Origin: Datnioides undecimradiatus
Lineage: Eukaryota; Chordata; Actinopteri; Lobotiformes; Datnioididae
Assembly: GCA_008933995.1 (NCBI GenBank)
Contig: WARS01000012.1
Coordinates: 7,449,001 to 7,513,000, forward strand
Length of the DNA: 64,000 nt
Direction: 5' to 3'
Shown here: piece after piece, positions 52,801 through 64,000 of the stretch
How positions within the stretch are numbered: position 1 is the first letter of the stretch
Layout: every line of letters starts with the position of its first letter
Notes under the pieces: generated by a model
What the model saw: only the letters and a program-made list of their open reading frames with translations
The model's database searches: none
Told to the model about the DNA's origin: nothing
Program-made: the position numbers and the translations under genes

Positions 52801-53255
52801 GTTAAAGCATAGTGCCTGATGGATTCAATGAGCTCTTCAAGAAGTAGCAAAGGGTTTGGCTGGGATATGCTTTTCTGGGCTGAATACAGGTGAACTTGTG
52901 GAGGCACACAGGCTTGTATGGCTTGATTAATACTAGTTTAACACATGTGTTTTTTTTCCTTTTATATTGCCAACCTGTCTCTGGATTGGAGTTGGCAATC
53001 AGCTCTTCCAACATATCTGTAGTACCTGTTGCATTTGTAACTTTTGTATTGCACTTTTGCATTTATTCTTCCGCAAGCTTCTGTGAGCAGGCTAATGCAG
53101 GACATTGTCTAGTCAAAGGTCCAGAATTCCTTCTGTCTTCTGGCTGTTGAGCTGGTCTGAAAGGAATCTGCGACATTAGGGTGAGATCTTGTTTAATTTG
53201 ATGAAATGATATGTTACAGCGGTGGCAAATTCTTCATTTCCCAATTAGTCTTCAT
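49813..53255. other. Non-coding region, no gene seen
   Basis: Short unrecognised open frames only (for example 49,961-50,414 plus and 52,160-52,486 minus). No repeats beyond short simple sequence. Confidence 0.45.
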
Positions 53256-53543
53256 TCTACATTTTTTCTAGGTGCAAGCAGGTGAGTCCATCTGGTGAGG
53301 ACAAACCACAGTGTCTTCCTTTGAAAGCCAGGGTGTCAACAGAGGGGAGGACTCCTTGGACATGCTGGGAGGGAGGCAACATGTCCCAGGTGGCCTTGGA
53401 GCCTTTGGGATCTCCCAGGAGGAGCAGAACAGCGCTGCTGTGGAAAAGGATGCCCTGGTGGCTCTGATCACCCAGTTGCCACGGCAACCCAGTACTGGAT
53501 AGGATATGGATGGATGGATGAATGGATGGATGGATGGATGTTA
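53256..53543 (+). mobile_element. Decayed 3' end of an RTE-like non-LTR retrotransposon
   Basis: The plus strand carries a GC-rich stretch whose order of phrases ('catgtcccaggtggcc', 'ggatctcccaggaggagc', 'gccctggtggctctgatc', 'gttgccacggcaaccc', 'actggatag') resembles the last codons and tail of fish RTE-type LINEs, closing in an ATGG repeat at about 53504-53540. The frame is degenerate and no endonuclease or reverse transcriptase domain is present, so this is a dead 5'-truncated copy. The clade assignment is from memory of related sequences. Confidence 0.6.
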
Positions 53544-56529
53544 GTAGAGTTGGAATAAGACTCAGGTACAAAACTAACATGGCACAATGTGACGCCACAA
53601 GAAACTGACTTTTGATGAATTCAGCATGAAAGCATCCACATCAGCGTTGTCGTGGCATTCATAGGTACATATTCTTCAGACCATATAACAAACGTCCTTT
53701 CTCAGGACACCACCAGTCATGCACATAAGCACTTATGCAAACAAGCAGACAAACACACAGCAAGCAGGCTGTGTTCCCTGAGGAACTTTGCCTTTTTAGC
53801 AAACCCTTGAATAAATAAACAGCAGTGCTGTGCAGCAAGACGTGTTAAAACCGGCTTGGAGATGACGGGTTTGTTTAACAAAACATGAACTGCCTGAAAG
53901 CAATTCAGCAAACTAATGTCAACCACTTTGCTGAATATATTTTCAGAAATGCATGTTGCAAGTTACATATGCAGAGATAACGTTTTACTGCAGGCAGTAA
54001 TATAAACACATGAAGTCATGATGTCAGTTCATTTCTTGAGATAAACATCCACTTCTAAAACAACATCAAAATGGTGGTCACACCACAAAATAAAAAGAAC
54101 AACAAATATGGTAAAATGATTACTGTGACTAATACTCAATTATCCAAAGCTTGTGTGTGCTCATGAGATTAACGTCACACGCACCCACTGAGACCATGGA
54201 GAATGCACATGATAATCACTTTTTGAAGCCTGGTTATAGTTTTCTGCCTTCATGGATAAATCTCGTGTGACTGACAATGAAGAAACAAGAATCCATCCTT
54301 CTCGCACTCTAATGAGGACCTGGTGGTGAACTAAACAACCTTCTACATGATTAAATTTGTACAACTCATTAGGCAGCAGTGATTGAATATGCAGACGTGT
54401 AAACGGTGAGGCTCGCATGCCTGTGACCTTGCAAACGGGGAACAGACCGGCACTCTGTGCACAGAAAAGCACCCTTTAACGTTCCTAAATCTGCTGTGAT
54501 CATTTGCTGCACAGCCCGGCGGCAGCCAATCCGAGCTGCAGCTGTGAACAGTATTCCCAAGATGGTGACCAATCAGGACTCCTGTCATCAGAGTGGCATA
54601 GTTAGACTTAACAATCAGTTCATTTCTGCTGACAGCCTGAAGCCTGGGGCCAGAATCGCTTTGAAGGAACGGTGGTCTAACCTTCAGGTTTCCATGTACA
54701 AAAGATACTTGGTGGTCGTGGATGATTTAAGATGCTGAAATAGGCTTTGCACCTTTGCAGTCTCAGTTCGTTATGTCATACTTTCATCATATGCAGCCTT
54801 TCAGGGAATATCCATACAGCGTTGGACTCTTTTCCAACAGCAAATCAATGAATAATTACCTTAAAATACTTGATATTCTCCTCATCGCTGAAGACTTTGA
54901 CATTTATGTGCACAATAACCTACACAGGAAAAGAGAGGATGCACGTTGTATGGATGCCTTGTTTTTAATTATGTCCACGCAAGTGTGGAACTGTGTGAGT
55001 GAGAGGATTGCACGTGTTGTTGCTGTGAAACAAAAGCTTCCTCTTCATGTTGCAATTATGGCACGAGGTGAGGAGGGTCCAGCAGGATTTTTCCATAACA
55101 AACAGTGACGCACTTGAAAAGGACAAAAAAACCACATTTTTTTTGCAGCAGCCGTATGTCCATATGTCTAACTGTCTATTTATGTATTTATGTGTTTCTA
55201 TTCATGAGGATTCTGACAATTCCTTCAAAATAGAAATTTATTTATGCATGCAGAAAGCTACTGCGGGCCAATGATATCTATTGATCACATTGTACTTTCA
55301 AGTGAGGTGTCCCATCTCCGACTGTCAAGCTGTCTGTGGATGAAAAACGACGACAACTGTGGGAAAAACAATGTGACGAGGCATGGAGGAAAAGCGGCTA
55401 AATGAAAGGAGACATTCCGATGCGATTAATCTGGGTGCCAAGTCAACCAGTTCGCCTTCAGCTCAGGGTAACAACACAAAGGGCTCCCGACAAAGAGGGT
55501 TGTCTTCATTTGTTTTTTTGGTTTTTGTTTCCTGAGGTATTCATCACTAGTGAGGCAGTCGAAAATAGCTCACTCATGTTGCAAATGGAGGGATGAAAGA
55601 GTGAAAAAAGGGCACTTCAGGGAGAGAGAGAAGGCTTTCCAGGCTAATTGTGTGAGCTTCTGATACACAGCGTATCAGCACGCATGGTGCTGGGTCTGTA
55701 GACAGTGTGCCAGCAGAAACTGTCTCCTGTGGGCAGCTGTGAGGAAATGAACTGTGTCTAAAATGAAAACAAGGGAGAATTTGAACCCAGTATTTCTTTT
55801 AAAAGTAACGTGGCAGAAACATCAGTACTTTTGAATGCACCTGTGTTAGAAAGTGCTCTTCAACTGTGTCTGTTGGGCAGAGGGCAGAGTTCACATTGTG
55901 TACAAACTAGTTTTACCTGAAAACAACTGTGAGTAGTCCTTATATGAATATTTGGAGCAAGATCTCAAAGTGGGCTCATTGACAAAGTGACACTTAATAT
56001 TGTTTGCACTGCATGACTCCTAAAGTGTGATGTATTATATTACATAACTTCCACCCCATTCCCATTCTGGAAAACCATTAAAAAGTAATGAACCCTCAGA
56101 AATGGTTGCTCTGCAGACTATAAATTCCATTTTTAATTATTATGATGCATTCAGGCATGAAGATTCCCAGGGCTGCATGCAGCGGAACTGCACAAGATAC
56201 GAAACCATTTCCTGGAAGAAGAGATAGCAAAGGTGAAGATGTGCAGTCATAGTCAAAGGGCACAGCGATACCAGTTTATGGTTGTTCATGCTGCTGGGAG
56301 GGGGGGGTATTCCATCACTCATTTTACAGGATGAACATCTCAATTTCAGGGGCAGGGGGTAAAAGGTCAGGTGCTTTCTCGCACAATTTAAAACATCGTC
56401 CTCCTCTAATATGTAAATATGTTGTCCATGTTTGGATTTATAGCAATATCCAAAGCACTGCAGCCAATATTTGATTTGTGGACTGAACACAGAACAAATG
56501 ACATCGTCATTTACTTGCAGCTGTTTTGC
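53544..56529. other. Non-coding region, no gene seen
   Basis: Several open frames of 80-117 codons occur (54,343-54,738 and 54,755-55,108), but they overlap on opposite strands or resemble nothing I know. Confidence 0.45.
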
Positions 56530-57025
56530 CAGTGGTGGAATGTAACAAAGTACAAATACTCAAGTATTATAAGTATGTAGAATATTCAGGTACTCGTGCT
56601 TTTTGCTGCGTCACTCTTCTCTGCTACATTTCAGCGGAAATATTGAATGTTTTAGCTGCATCTATCTGACAGCTTTAGTTTTGATTCAGAGTATTGACAA
56701 ATTAACTAATTTCTGATCAATTCTGATACTGGTTGTTACAGTTGTTACTGGTTTAATTACCCTGCAGTATATAAATTAATTCCACCTTCTCCAGCTTTAG
56801 TATGTCAAGTCAGGTTAGTTTCATTCATGTAGACCAGAATCCCCCATAATACTCATACACATTTGATGACAGGTCAAGTTATATATGTTGATTAATCCAT
56901 CACTAACTAGATCCCTGTATGATGATGTGTATGATCTTTTAATAACCTGTATGATCTTTTAATACTGATACATTAAGTACTTCTTCATGCTAATACTGTA
57001 TTTTTGCTTAAACTACTACACACTA
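56530..57025 (+). mobile_element. Decayed hAT-like MITE with 'CAGTGGTGG' terminus
   Basis: Starts with CAGTGGTGGAA at 56530, then 'gtaacaaagtacaaatactcaagta' character, 'ctacatttcagcgg', 'tctgacagctttagtt', 'ctgcagtatataa', and ends near 57025 after 'attaagtac' and 'atgctaatact'. This order matches a non-autonomous hAT-like element very common in percomorph genomes. The right-hand terminal inverted repeat was not found intact. Fragments of the same family occur near 16030, 44430 and 60379. Confidence 0.65.
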
Positions 57026-58884
57026 TAAGAAGTTTTAAACTGTTTATGAAACTATTTGATTTAACTCTGATGCCTCTATATGACCTACAGTACTCTCTCC
57101 ACATCATTCTGTACAGAGATAATTGTGAGTGACCTGCTGGGGGAAAAGGATGCATGTTTCTCCTGTTTTGGACAGTTGGTGCTCCACTTATACATAACTG
57201 AATCTGACAAGGCCATCTCACTTTGCTGTCCCAAAGTGCACTTTCATCTCCACTCTGACTTTCCAATCAGTGCAACACAGCTTGTACTGAACCAGACGGT
57301 AGTTTGCTGCATGTGATCATGTAAGTGCTGCACAAATAGTCCTGTTTGCGACTAGACATGTTCATCACATGTCTTTATTCTCCAAGCCTACTTTTCAGCA
57401 CCACAGCTGCTAATAGATGTGGATCTCAGTCTTGTCTGTTCATGTATTTTGTCCTGGGAGATGTGCACTGGGCTTTTCTGGGCTCTTTCACACATCTTAA
57501 TGAATGAAGAGGGTAAAGATGTCTGAGAAAACTGGGAAGATTATCAAGGAAGTGAGTCATGCATTGCATATTTTGGTCCTGATACGGCCTTTAGCCTTAA
57601 ACTGTGATGACCAGACTTTCTTTTATAATACCTGACATTACTGAAGCCCTTCATTATTCATAAAGTTATATATCTTATAAGATATGAATAACTTTAGTAG
57701 TCTAGAAGAAATATAGCCTAACTGTAAGATATAAAAAAGCATGCTACCAGTGACAGCTGATATGATATAAATATATTATTAGTAAATCCTTGGTTATGCT
57801 TTAAGCTTGTGAATGAATGCGCAATTAAAAATTCTAACATTGATTTCACAGGAAAACAAGTTTTCAAACAAGTAAAGTTATTGTTTTAATTCAATTTGCT
57901 CCCAGTCAGGGCAACTTGTAGCCCAAAGGGTACCTCTACTGCTGCTCCTAGGGTGTCCATTGAAAACAGATGACTATCTAAACTTATTTGACAAAAGTGA
58001 AACTGGGATTTCGCTACTAACTGACATTCTTGTGCACAACAGTGAAGAACTACTCTCATGGTGAATAGAAAAACAAGTACTCAGTCTTACAGTGAGAATC
58101 AATACATGAAACGTTACTGTCATTTCTGTGAAAACACTGACTCAATGTCACTGCTATAATTGGCCTTAAAGAACAAACTGGCTTTTAGCAAACAGTCCTA
58201 TTCAGGTGGACCTCCATGCTACTTTTTGGCCCACTTTCCTCCATTTTGTGGATATATTTGTCTGGGTGAAAAGTGGGCCAGAACCTTCCCATGAGCCTCC
58301 ACATGTAGACAGGAATAAGATTTATTACCCAGAATGCCCCACAGGGGAGCACTGTCCCCTGCCCTGTCTAGGCAGAATCGATGAAACAGGAGGAGAGGAT
58401 TGGAAAAGAGCAAGAAGAAGAGAAGAAGAAACAGCTATTTTGGATTACAACGCACCCAGGAGAAAGAGAGAGCATTTCAAAAAGAAAAGAAAATGCAGAA
58501 GATGCACCGAAAGGGCAGAAGGTCCCCAAGTTGTGTTAGACATATAGTTACCTGAAGTACTGATATGTTCGACATCTGTTCTCAACCTTTGTGACTTCAG
58601 CCATGAACATGAATTCCCGCCTACTCATCTCCCAGCTCACGAGTTTCTCATGCAGAGGTGAGCAGCTCAATCCAAGAAAGACTATTTAAAGCATCTATAA
58701 CAAATACTTTTAAAATAAAAAACACATTGCCATCATCATGTCTGTGGGATCTTTTGTTTTGATTACTCTACAGGTAATTATAGTGGGACTCACTGCTCAC
58801 TCTTTGGAGCTTTACAGTATCATAATGCTCATTGCACACAACTTTGCTGTCTTGGTTCACTCTCAAGGCTCTCATAGCAATGTT
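57026..58884. other. Non-coding region, no gene seen
   Basis: A plus-strand open frame at 58206-58547 (113 codons) ends in a Lys/Arg/Glu-rich stretch made by purine-rich DNA. I do not recognise it and treat it as non-coding. No other structure was seen. Confidence 0.4.
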
Positions 58885-59240
58885 TCAGACAACACTGGGC
58901 AGCTGTTGTCAGTGAAGAAACAAAGTCCTTTGTAGACTAGCTGCTCAGCATCAAGCGTTAGGACTGACAAAGCAGTCAACTGGATGTCAAACATTGGGCA
59001 GTGTTAGCATTGGCACTGTCACCTACAGAGCCAGATGTTTCCCTCAGGAGTGGGTAGAGACCAAAGACAGAGCTACAAGGTGAGTAAATATTGAACTTAA
59101 ATTCATAAGATGACCAGAAACATGATTCCAAATGAATGTTAATGTGGCTCTGTTACTGCCTGATGTGCAAATGACTGAAATACTGATTTGCACAGCTTAA
59201 ATGGTGATGATATGTCGTGTTATTTTCACAATCTGTTTCC
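58885..59240. repeat. Dispersed teleost repeat, copy 2
   Basis: Contains 'gcagctgttgtcagtgaa', 'gactagctgctcagcatcaa', 'gagccagatgtttccctcag', 'gagtgggtagagacca' and 'gtgagtaaatattgaactt'. It shares the gcagct-ttttcagtgaa block, the gctagct block and the atattg-actt block with the copy at 48581-48990. Ends are approximate. Confidence 0.6.
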
Positions 59241-59430
59241 ATGTACACACACAATCTCTGTGAGTAGACAACAACGGCTGAAAGCTATGATTTAATTGTC
59301 GGTGTGTAACATTAAGAAATGGCTTTTTAACAACCAACTATAACAACACTGATGTTATTTTTCCTGTTCGTTTAACGTGACTGTGTGCGCTCTGTACCTG
59401 TATGGACCTTTGGATTTTGTCCACTCTTGT

Positions 59431-59783
59431 TCCATCCATCCATTTTCTGTAACCGCTTTATCCCTGTTGGGTTGGTGGGGGTGCTGGAGCCTATCCCAGC
59501 AGTCACTGGTCAGAAGGCAGGGTACACCCAGGACAGGCCAGTCTGACACATAAAGACAGACAACCTCATGCACACTCACCCCTAAGGTCAATTTAGAGCT
59601 CCCGCTTAATCCATCATGCATGTTTTTGGGTGGTGGGAGGAAATCAGGAAAGTGTCTGGAGGAAATCAATGCGGACATGGAGAAAACATGCAAACTCAAC
59701 AGAGAAAGGACCCTGTCAGGAATCAAACCTGGGACCATCTTGCTGTGATTTGAGGTGCTAACCATTAAGCCAGCGTGCCACCC
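59431..59783 (-). mobile_element. tRNA-derived SINE (minus strand)
   Basis: Read on the minus strand, the element begins with a tRNA-like head: an A-box-like 'tggcttaatggttagc' near its 5' end and a B-box-like 'ggtttgattcc' about 35 bases later. The body carries the familiar 'gagtttgcatgtt', 'ttcctcccaccac', 'aaaaacatgcatg', 'ctaaattgacctta', 'gactgctgggataggctcca' and 'gataaagcggttacag' blocks, and it ends in an ATGG tail (tccatccatcc on the plus strand at 59431). It is about 350 bp, diverged but nearly full length. The family is widespread in teleosts; I do not assign a formal name. Confidence 0.85.
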
Positions 59784-60378
59784 TCCACTTATGTTGTTTT
59801 AGTGTATTGTAGATCCTTAACATCATGATGTAATATGTTTTAACTGCTGTATTATTTTATTTCTCAGATGTCAAACAACATCATGTAAAGGGACTGCAAA
59901 CTACCCTTTAGCTTAATCTCGCACATTTACATTTGTTTGTATCAATGTACAGCACATTGTCTCCTTTTAATTAAATACATACCAACATTTTTTGTTAGGC
60001 ACGTAAACAGCTTCTTCATATTGAAATTTGGGAATCACTTTGTTACACAGAAACCTTGTTGTTAATCTTTCTTTTTAAAGTCGTATGCTAAGTGTCACAA
60101 CAAAGTCTGGATCCTCACTACCCCACACCATAAATCCTGATACTTGATCTGCCTCAGTTTAACGTCGATCCTCTCATCCATCAGGTATTGATAACCTAAC
60201 AGCAAACTCCCCATTGTAATTCACTGAAATGGACTTTGTGATAGTGGTGGGTGGTGCCACAAAAGCAATTTACAGACATCAGACGTTCTCTATATGTGTC
60301 CATAAATGCATCAAAATAGATATTAAATGATATGTGGTTTTTAATTCTTTTTATTGGTATAATACAGTACAACAGTAC

Positions 60379-60460
60379 AGTGGTGGAGGCTGTACTGAAA
60401 ATATTTACTCAAGAACTTTTTTTTGTACTTTTAATCTAAGGCATATTTTCATAGTAACCA
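60379..60460 (+). repeat. Fragment of a hAT-like MITE with 'CAGTGGTGG' end
   Basis: CAGTGGTGGAGGCTGTACTG followed by 'atttactcaag' and 'gtacttttaa' resembles the terminus of the elements at 56530, though it belongs to a somewhat different subtype. The rest is missing or unrecognisable. Confidence 0.5.
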
Positions 60461-61291
60461 TTTGTGGCACTTAAAATTGCAAGTATTGCCATCATTTCAC
60501 AAATTATACGTCAACATACTTATAATAATACCCTGATAAGTTTACAAAATCTATTGTAAACATGGAATGACAACTTGTCTCATTGTGACTTCCAGCCATT
60601 GTTGACACAACTCATTGACAGCTTCTCAGAAATGATGAAAGCAGCTCCCGGCTCCTCTGTTTGTTCCTGTCATCTCTCATAGACTCATTCAACAGCCACT
60701 CAAAGTCCTCACGAGCCACTGTACAAAGCAACAGTAACAGATGGTTAGCGCGTGTTTGTGTACATACAGCACATATGTAGGTCAGGTACACCACAGTCAC
60801 TAGTTGCCATGGGAACTGGGTATCAAACATGACTGCAATCTCTCAGAGAAATCGACTTGTGGCCAAGCTCCTGCTCTCACACCTCTCATCCCCTCTCAGC
60901 AGTTAACCCTTTCGGATTATCCCACAGATTATGTGGGGATATTCACCAGTCAAAGTTAACATGGTCAAAACGAGCTCGGGCTCAGCCTGCAAGGGGACCT
61001 CTGCCGCTGACGAGAAGGGAGATGAAGCATCACTTTAGATCAATAATCCAACACACATCTGGTCGGCCAAAAGCACATTGGTGATGCTCCACAGCCATTA
61101 ACCTTAATGTACTGTAGAAAATCCAACTCCTTCACTTTGACCTGGAATATCATCTCCACCTTGCCTCACACTTCAGCGCCTGTCTCGGATCTGTTTGCAA
61201 GTGCCTGTACACGACCTTGGGGATTCGCAGTGAACACAAAGGGATTCTCCCTGCCTGTCTCACTCCATCACATGCACACATTGTCCCCCAC

Positions 61292-61313
61292 CACACACAC
61301 ACACACACACACA
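61292..61313. repeat. (CA)11 microsatellite
   Basis: Uninterrupted CA dinucleotide run. Confidence 0.9.
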
Positions 61314-61439
61314 TACTCTGTATGGTAAGCGCACGTGATTGGATGCAGTGAGCTCGTGATGCATGCTGAATGCTGATGAGGTTCTTTGGGTGCTTTCTTG
61401 AAAAAAAATAGGAGAAGCGGTAGAAAGCTTCTTCTGTGC

Positions 61440-61532
61440 CTGCAAGACAGAGAGGAAGGGAAGAAGAGAAAAAGAGAGGGTGAGGGAGAGAAGGGTGGGA
61501 GGGGGTGAGGGGAAGGGAAGAAAACAGACCTT
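61440..61532 (+). repeat. Purine-rich GA/GGA tract
   Basis: About 90 bases of nearly all G and A (gagaggaaggg, aagagaaaaagagag, gggtgaggggaaggg), low complexity. Long purine runs like this can adopt triplex (H-DNA) structure; this is a general property and was not tested here. Confidence 0.8.
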
Positions 61533-63719
61533 GCCACATTATTCATCAAAGTCAGACCCTGCCCTCACCTCCTGGTTAGACTGTACACGTGCACCCAATC
61601 ACATATCAACACACGTAGGTGGAAATACATCTACACAATCACATCTGGCTTTCTGTGATACATTGTTGCCCTTTCTTATCACATAATTCGTTGTCATTAC
61701 ACCTTAGAGAACTGTAGCGTACAAACAGTCCAGTCAACATGGCCCCTCTCGCTGTCTCTCCACCTCATTGTCCCATGCCTTCCTGCGGTGTATATACACA
61801 AACCTGCTTTGTCCTCACAGCGTCCCAGTTTTTATGTCTGTCCAGGCTAATGAGGTGAAAAATTAGCTTGAGGCACACCAGGGAAGCTTTTAGGGTCAGC
61901 AGCATGCAAAGCAATTTTTGGTGTGAGATAGCTGCAGATAGGGCATTGCATATTTATACACAGGATGAACAAGAGATCACACAAAAGGCCATTGATGACG
62001 TCAGTTATGTCTAGCCAGGTTGCTGAGGCTCTGATCAATCAAAGCAGCAGAACAACAGCAAAATATATATATTTTTTCTCATTGTCAATAAATCCCATTA
62101 AAGACAAACAACAAGAACATCAATTACACTGGGTGACAGCTTCCTTTATTACAATCAACATGGTTTGTTTTGAGTCAGTTCCACATGTCTGCTGCTGCAG
62201 CAATTCCTCATGAATCCACCAAACGTGATTTAGCCTGCCGCTGAATCCAGTCCCATCATATCCACCGTTTCTTCCTGTTTGAACTACATTTGCTAAAAAC
62301 TACAGTGCCCAGCAGTTTCAGGAAATGTACATTTTTTTAATAAAAAATGTATTTGTATTTGTTTTAAAACTTGTTATTTGTTCAGTAGGAATGAATTAAT
62401 TTTGTGCTCAGTGCCACAGAAATATTACAAAAGAGACATTGTTAGTTTGTATTTTTCACTGGATTTGTTGACAATATAAACAAGTAAAAAGAGTGTATAT
62501 CATCCCTGGGCTGAAATGTGCAAAACTGTAATATATCTATCTGAAAAACCTTGCCTCCCCTAAAGATTAACTATTCACTAACTGGCTTTGCATCTAAAAG
62601 GACAAAGATTTAGAAAAAAAAACACAGAGAAACTGCAAAATGAAATGTCTTATTGTTCAAATAAATTCAAACGTAAAAGCCACCAAAGAGTGATTCACAA
62701 GCTCTCAGTATGGTCACATTAATGTGCATTCTGTAAATGTAGACAATAGAAAAGTCCAAATTTTCCCTGAGGACAATCTACCTGCATACAAGCAGAACGT
62801 CATGCTACAGTGAGAGCTGAAATATTTCAATATTGCAATACTGCAGTGCAATATGCCTAGACTTTAAACTGTAGGTGGTCCTCCATGTGGAGTCTGGGGC
62901 AGGATGTGGTTTTATTCAACCGTGCCTCCAGAATTTGATATACCTCCAGTGTTTGATCTGTCGAAAGGTTGGTCCCATATTCCCAGTGGGTGAAAATACC
63001 CTCCCAGGCCTGCTACTGCTGCTCTTGAAATTCATCTGATCACTGAGTCAGGGATGATGCCGGCCGTCTTCACTTCCAACAAAATGACTCAACACTCACA
63101 TCCAATCGCTGTCACACTCTGGACCGCAATCAAACAAGTGACATGACAGCACATCTGATATAAAACGTGCACTTTGCCGTATTTTGCACCACTGGCAGTG
63201 CAGTTCTGGATTACTTTGAGCGGTTTTGTATTTCCTGGATAAATCATTTGCCAAACCATAAGAGACAGCGGGCCCAGGGTACATTAAGGAAGCCAGAAAA
63301 AGCTTGGAAATTGTCATGAACTGCTAACACTTCATTTGATGTATTACACTGAATTGGCATAATAAAGCTATGCCACTGTTGATTAATAGCCTGTCAGCGG
63401 AGATTCAATTCACCCTCTCCTCAGTTACGTATAAGTATTAAATGAAACTCCAACAGACTTACCAATGATTCTGGTGGACAGATATTAAATCTTCAAATGA
63501 AATAAGTTAATCTCCTACACCATCTTTCCACATTATCTGCTGGGAGGAGTATTTTCCACCATGAGCAGGGACCAGTGATGAATCAGACAGAACAACCTCT
63601 AAGATGTGAGTCATCAAAACAAACCAGCCAAATGAATTAGATGTACCTTGTCAATGGGTTGTTGACTCTTGAGAAGAGAAGCAGCGCTTTGACAGAAATC
63701 CAATTCAAATGTTCAGACA

Positions 63720-63720
<1 letters not shown>

Positions 63721-63765
<45 letters not shown>
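63721..63765. repeat. (AC)n microsatellite, 45 bases
   Basis: Uninterrupted AC repeat of about 22 units, the longest perfect microsatellite in the window and likely polymorphic. Confidence 0.97.
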
Positions 63766-63766
<1 letters not shown>

Positions 63767-64000
63767 CGTAGACTAAATGTGTATGTCATTAACATTTCAA
63801 CTGACCTTTTTCCTGTGTCAAAGTCTACACCGTCACGTCAAATAGCACCACACAAACATGAGCGAATGGCACACATTCACTAGGAGCTCAGAATACCTAC
63901 TCCTACAGGCAGAATTACTTATGAACAGTTTCACCTCTGGGAATCTCAGTTATTGTAGTTTTTTTTTAAATTATTATTATTTTCCCCAGCTGACAGTTAA

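Larger units (their letters stand above)
59784..64000. other. Non-coding region, no gene seen
   Basis: AT-rich DNA with CA repeats, a GA-rich block and a MITE fragment, each listed separately. Open frames such as 61,150-61,549 (minus) follow low-complexity sequence, and 62,000-62,213 and 63,096-63,317 are unrecognised. Confidence 0.45.

Noticed and set aside
54755-55108. 117-codon plus-strand open frame
   Set aside because: No recognisable family, no supporting splice signals, and several overlapping chance frames nearby.
58206-58547. 113-codon plus-strand open frame with a basic C-terminus
   Set aside because: The Lys/Arg/Glu-rich part comes from a purine-rich stretch, and the start has no family resemblance or supporting context.
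59431-59783. Possible functional tRNA gene
   Set aside because: A-box and B-box-like sequence is present, but no intact cloverleaf, and the following body and ATGG tail identify a SINE.
61150-61549. 129-codon minus-strand open frame
   Set aside because: Built from the pyrimidine-rich complement of the GA tract and the CA repeat, giving Ser/Pro/Leu/Phe and Cys-Val runs.
1-64000. CRISPR arrays, bacterial operons, integrated viral genomes or intact transposase genes
   Set aside because: No regularly spaced repeats, no operon-like gene packing, and no full-length viral or transposase reading frame were seen on either strand.

Overview
The window is vertebrate nuclear DNA, almost certainly from a teleost fish and probably a percomorph. 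The evidence is split genes with GT-AG introns, proteins that align across their whole length with vertebrate families, and dispersed repeats of recognisable teleost types: a tRNA-derived SINE ending in an ATGG tail, hAT-like 'CAGTGGTGG' elements, and the 'gctaacatg' family. There is no bacterial or viral gene organisation.

Layout. 1-4880 is intronic sequence of rab11fip3. 4881-6524 (minus) is the long 5' coding exon of rab11fip3, ending in its first EF-hand; 6525 to about 8000 is its probable 5' UTR and promoter. 9254-12332 (minus) is a complete eight-exon decr2 (peroxisomal 2,4-dienoyl-CoA reductase, 300 aa, C-terminal ARL targeting signal). 14982-18331 (minus) is a complete seven-exon rdh13 (retinol dehydrogenase 13, 359 aa) with one GC-AG intron. 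29047-31444 (plus) is sbk1 (SH3-binding-domain kinase 1) with three coding exons found with confidence; a candidate 5' exon with an optimal start codon lies 7 kb upstream at 21748-21775. A 3 kb 3' UTR may run to an AATAAA at 34450. From there to 64000 I find no recognisable gene: about 29 kb of AT-rich non-coding DNA with microsatellites and decayed transposable elements.

How the genes relate. decr2 followed on the same strand by rab11fip3 is the arrangement known on human 16p13.3, so this is an old vertebrate linkage. decr2 and rdh13 are neighbouring members of the short-chain dehydrogenase/reductase superfamily but belong to distant subfamilies (peroxisomal fatty-acid oxidation; mitochondrial/membrane retinoid reduction), so they are not a recent tandem duplicate. 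rab11fip3 (recycling endosome) and sbk1 (a mostly brain-expressed kinase in mammals) have no evident functional link to them.

I did not find an undescribed biological system. The points most worth a second look are a splice-site choice upstream of sbk1 that would switch between an N-terminally extended kinase and an overlapping upstream ORF, an unassigned coding-like exon candidate at 38113-38488 (minus), and a paired pyrimidine/purine block near 49.4-49.8 kb. All exon boundaries were derived by hand from splice consensus plus reading-frame continuity; none was checked against transcripts.
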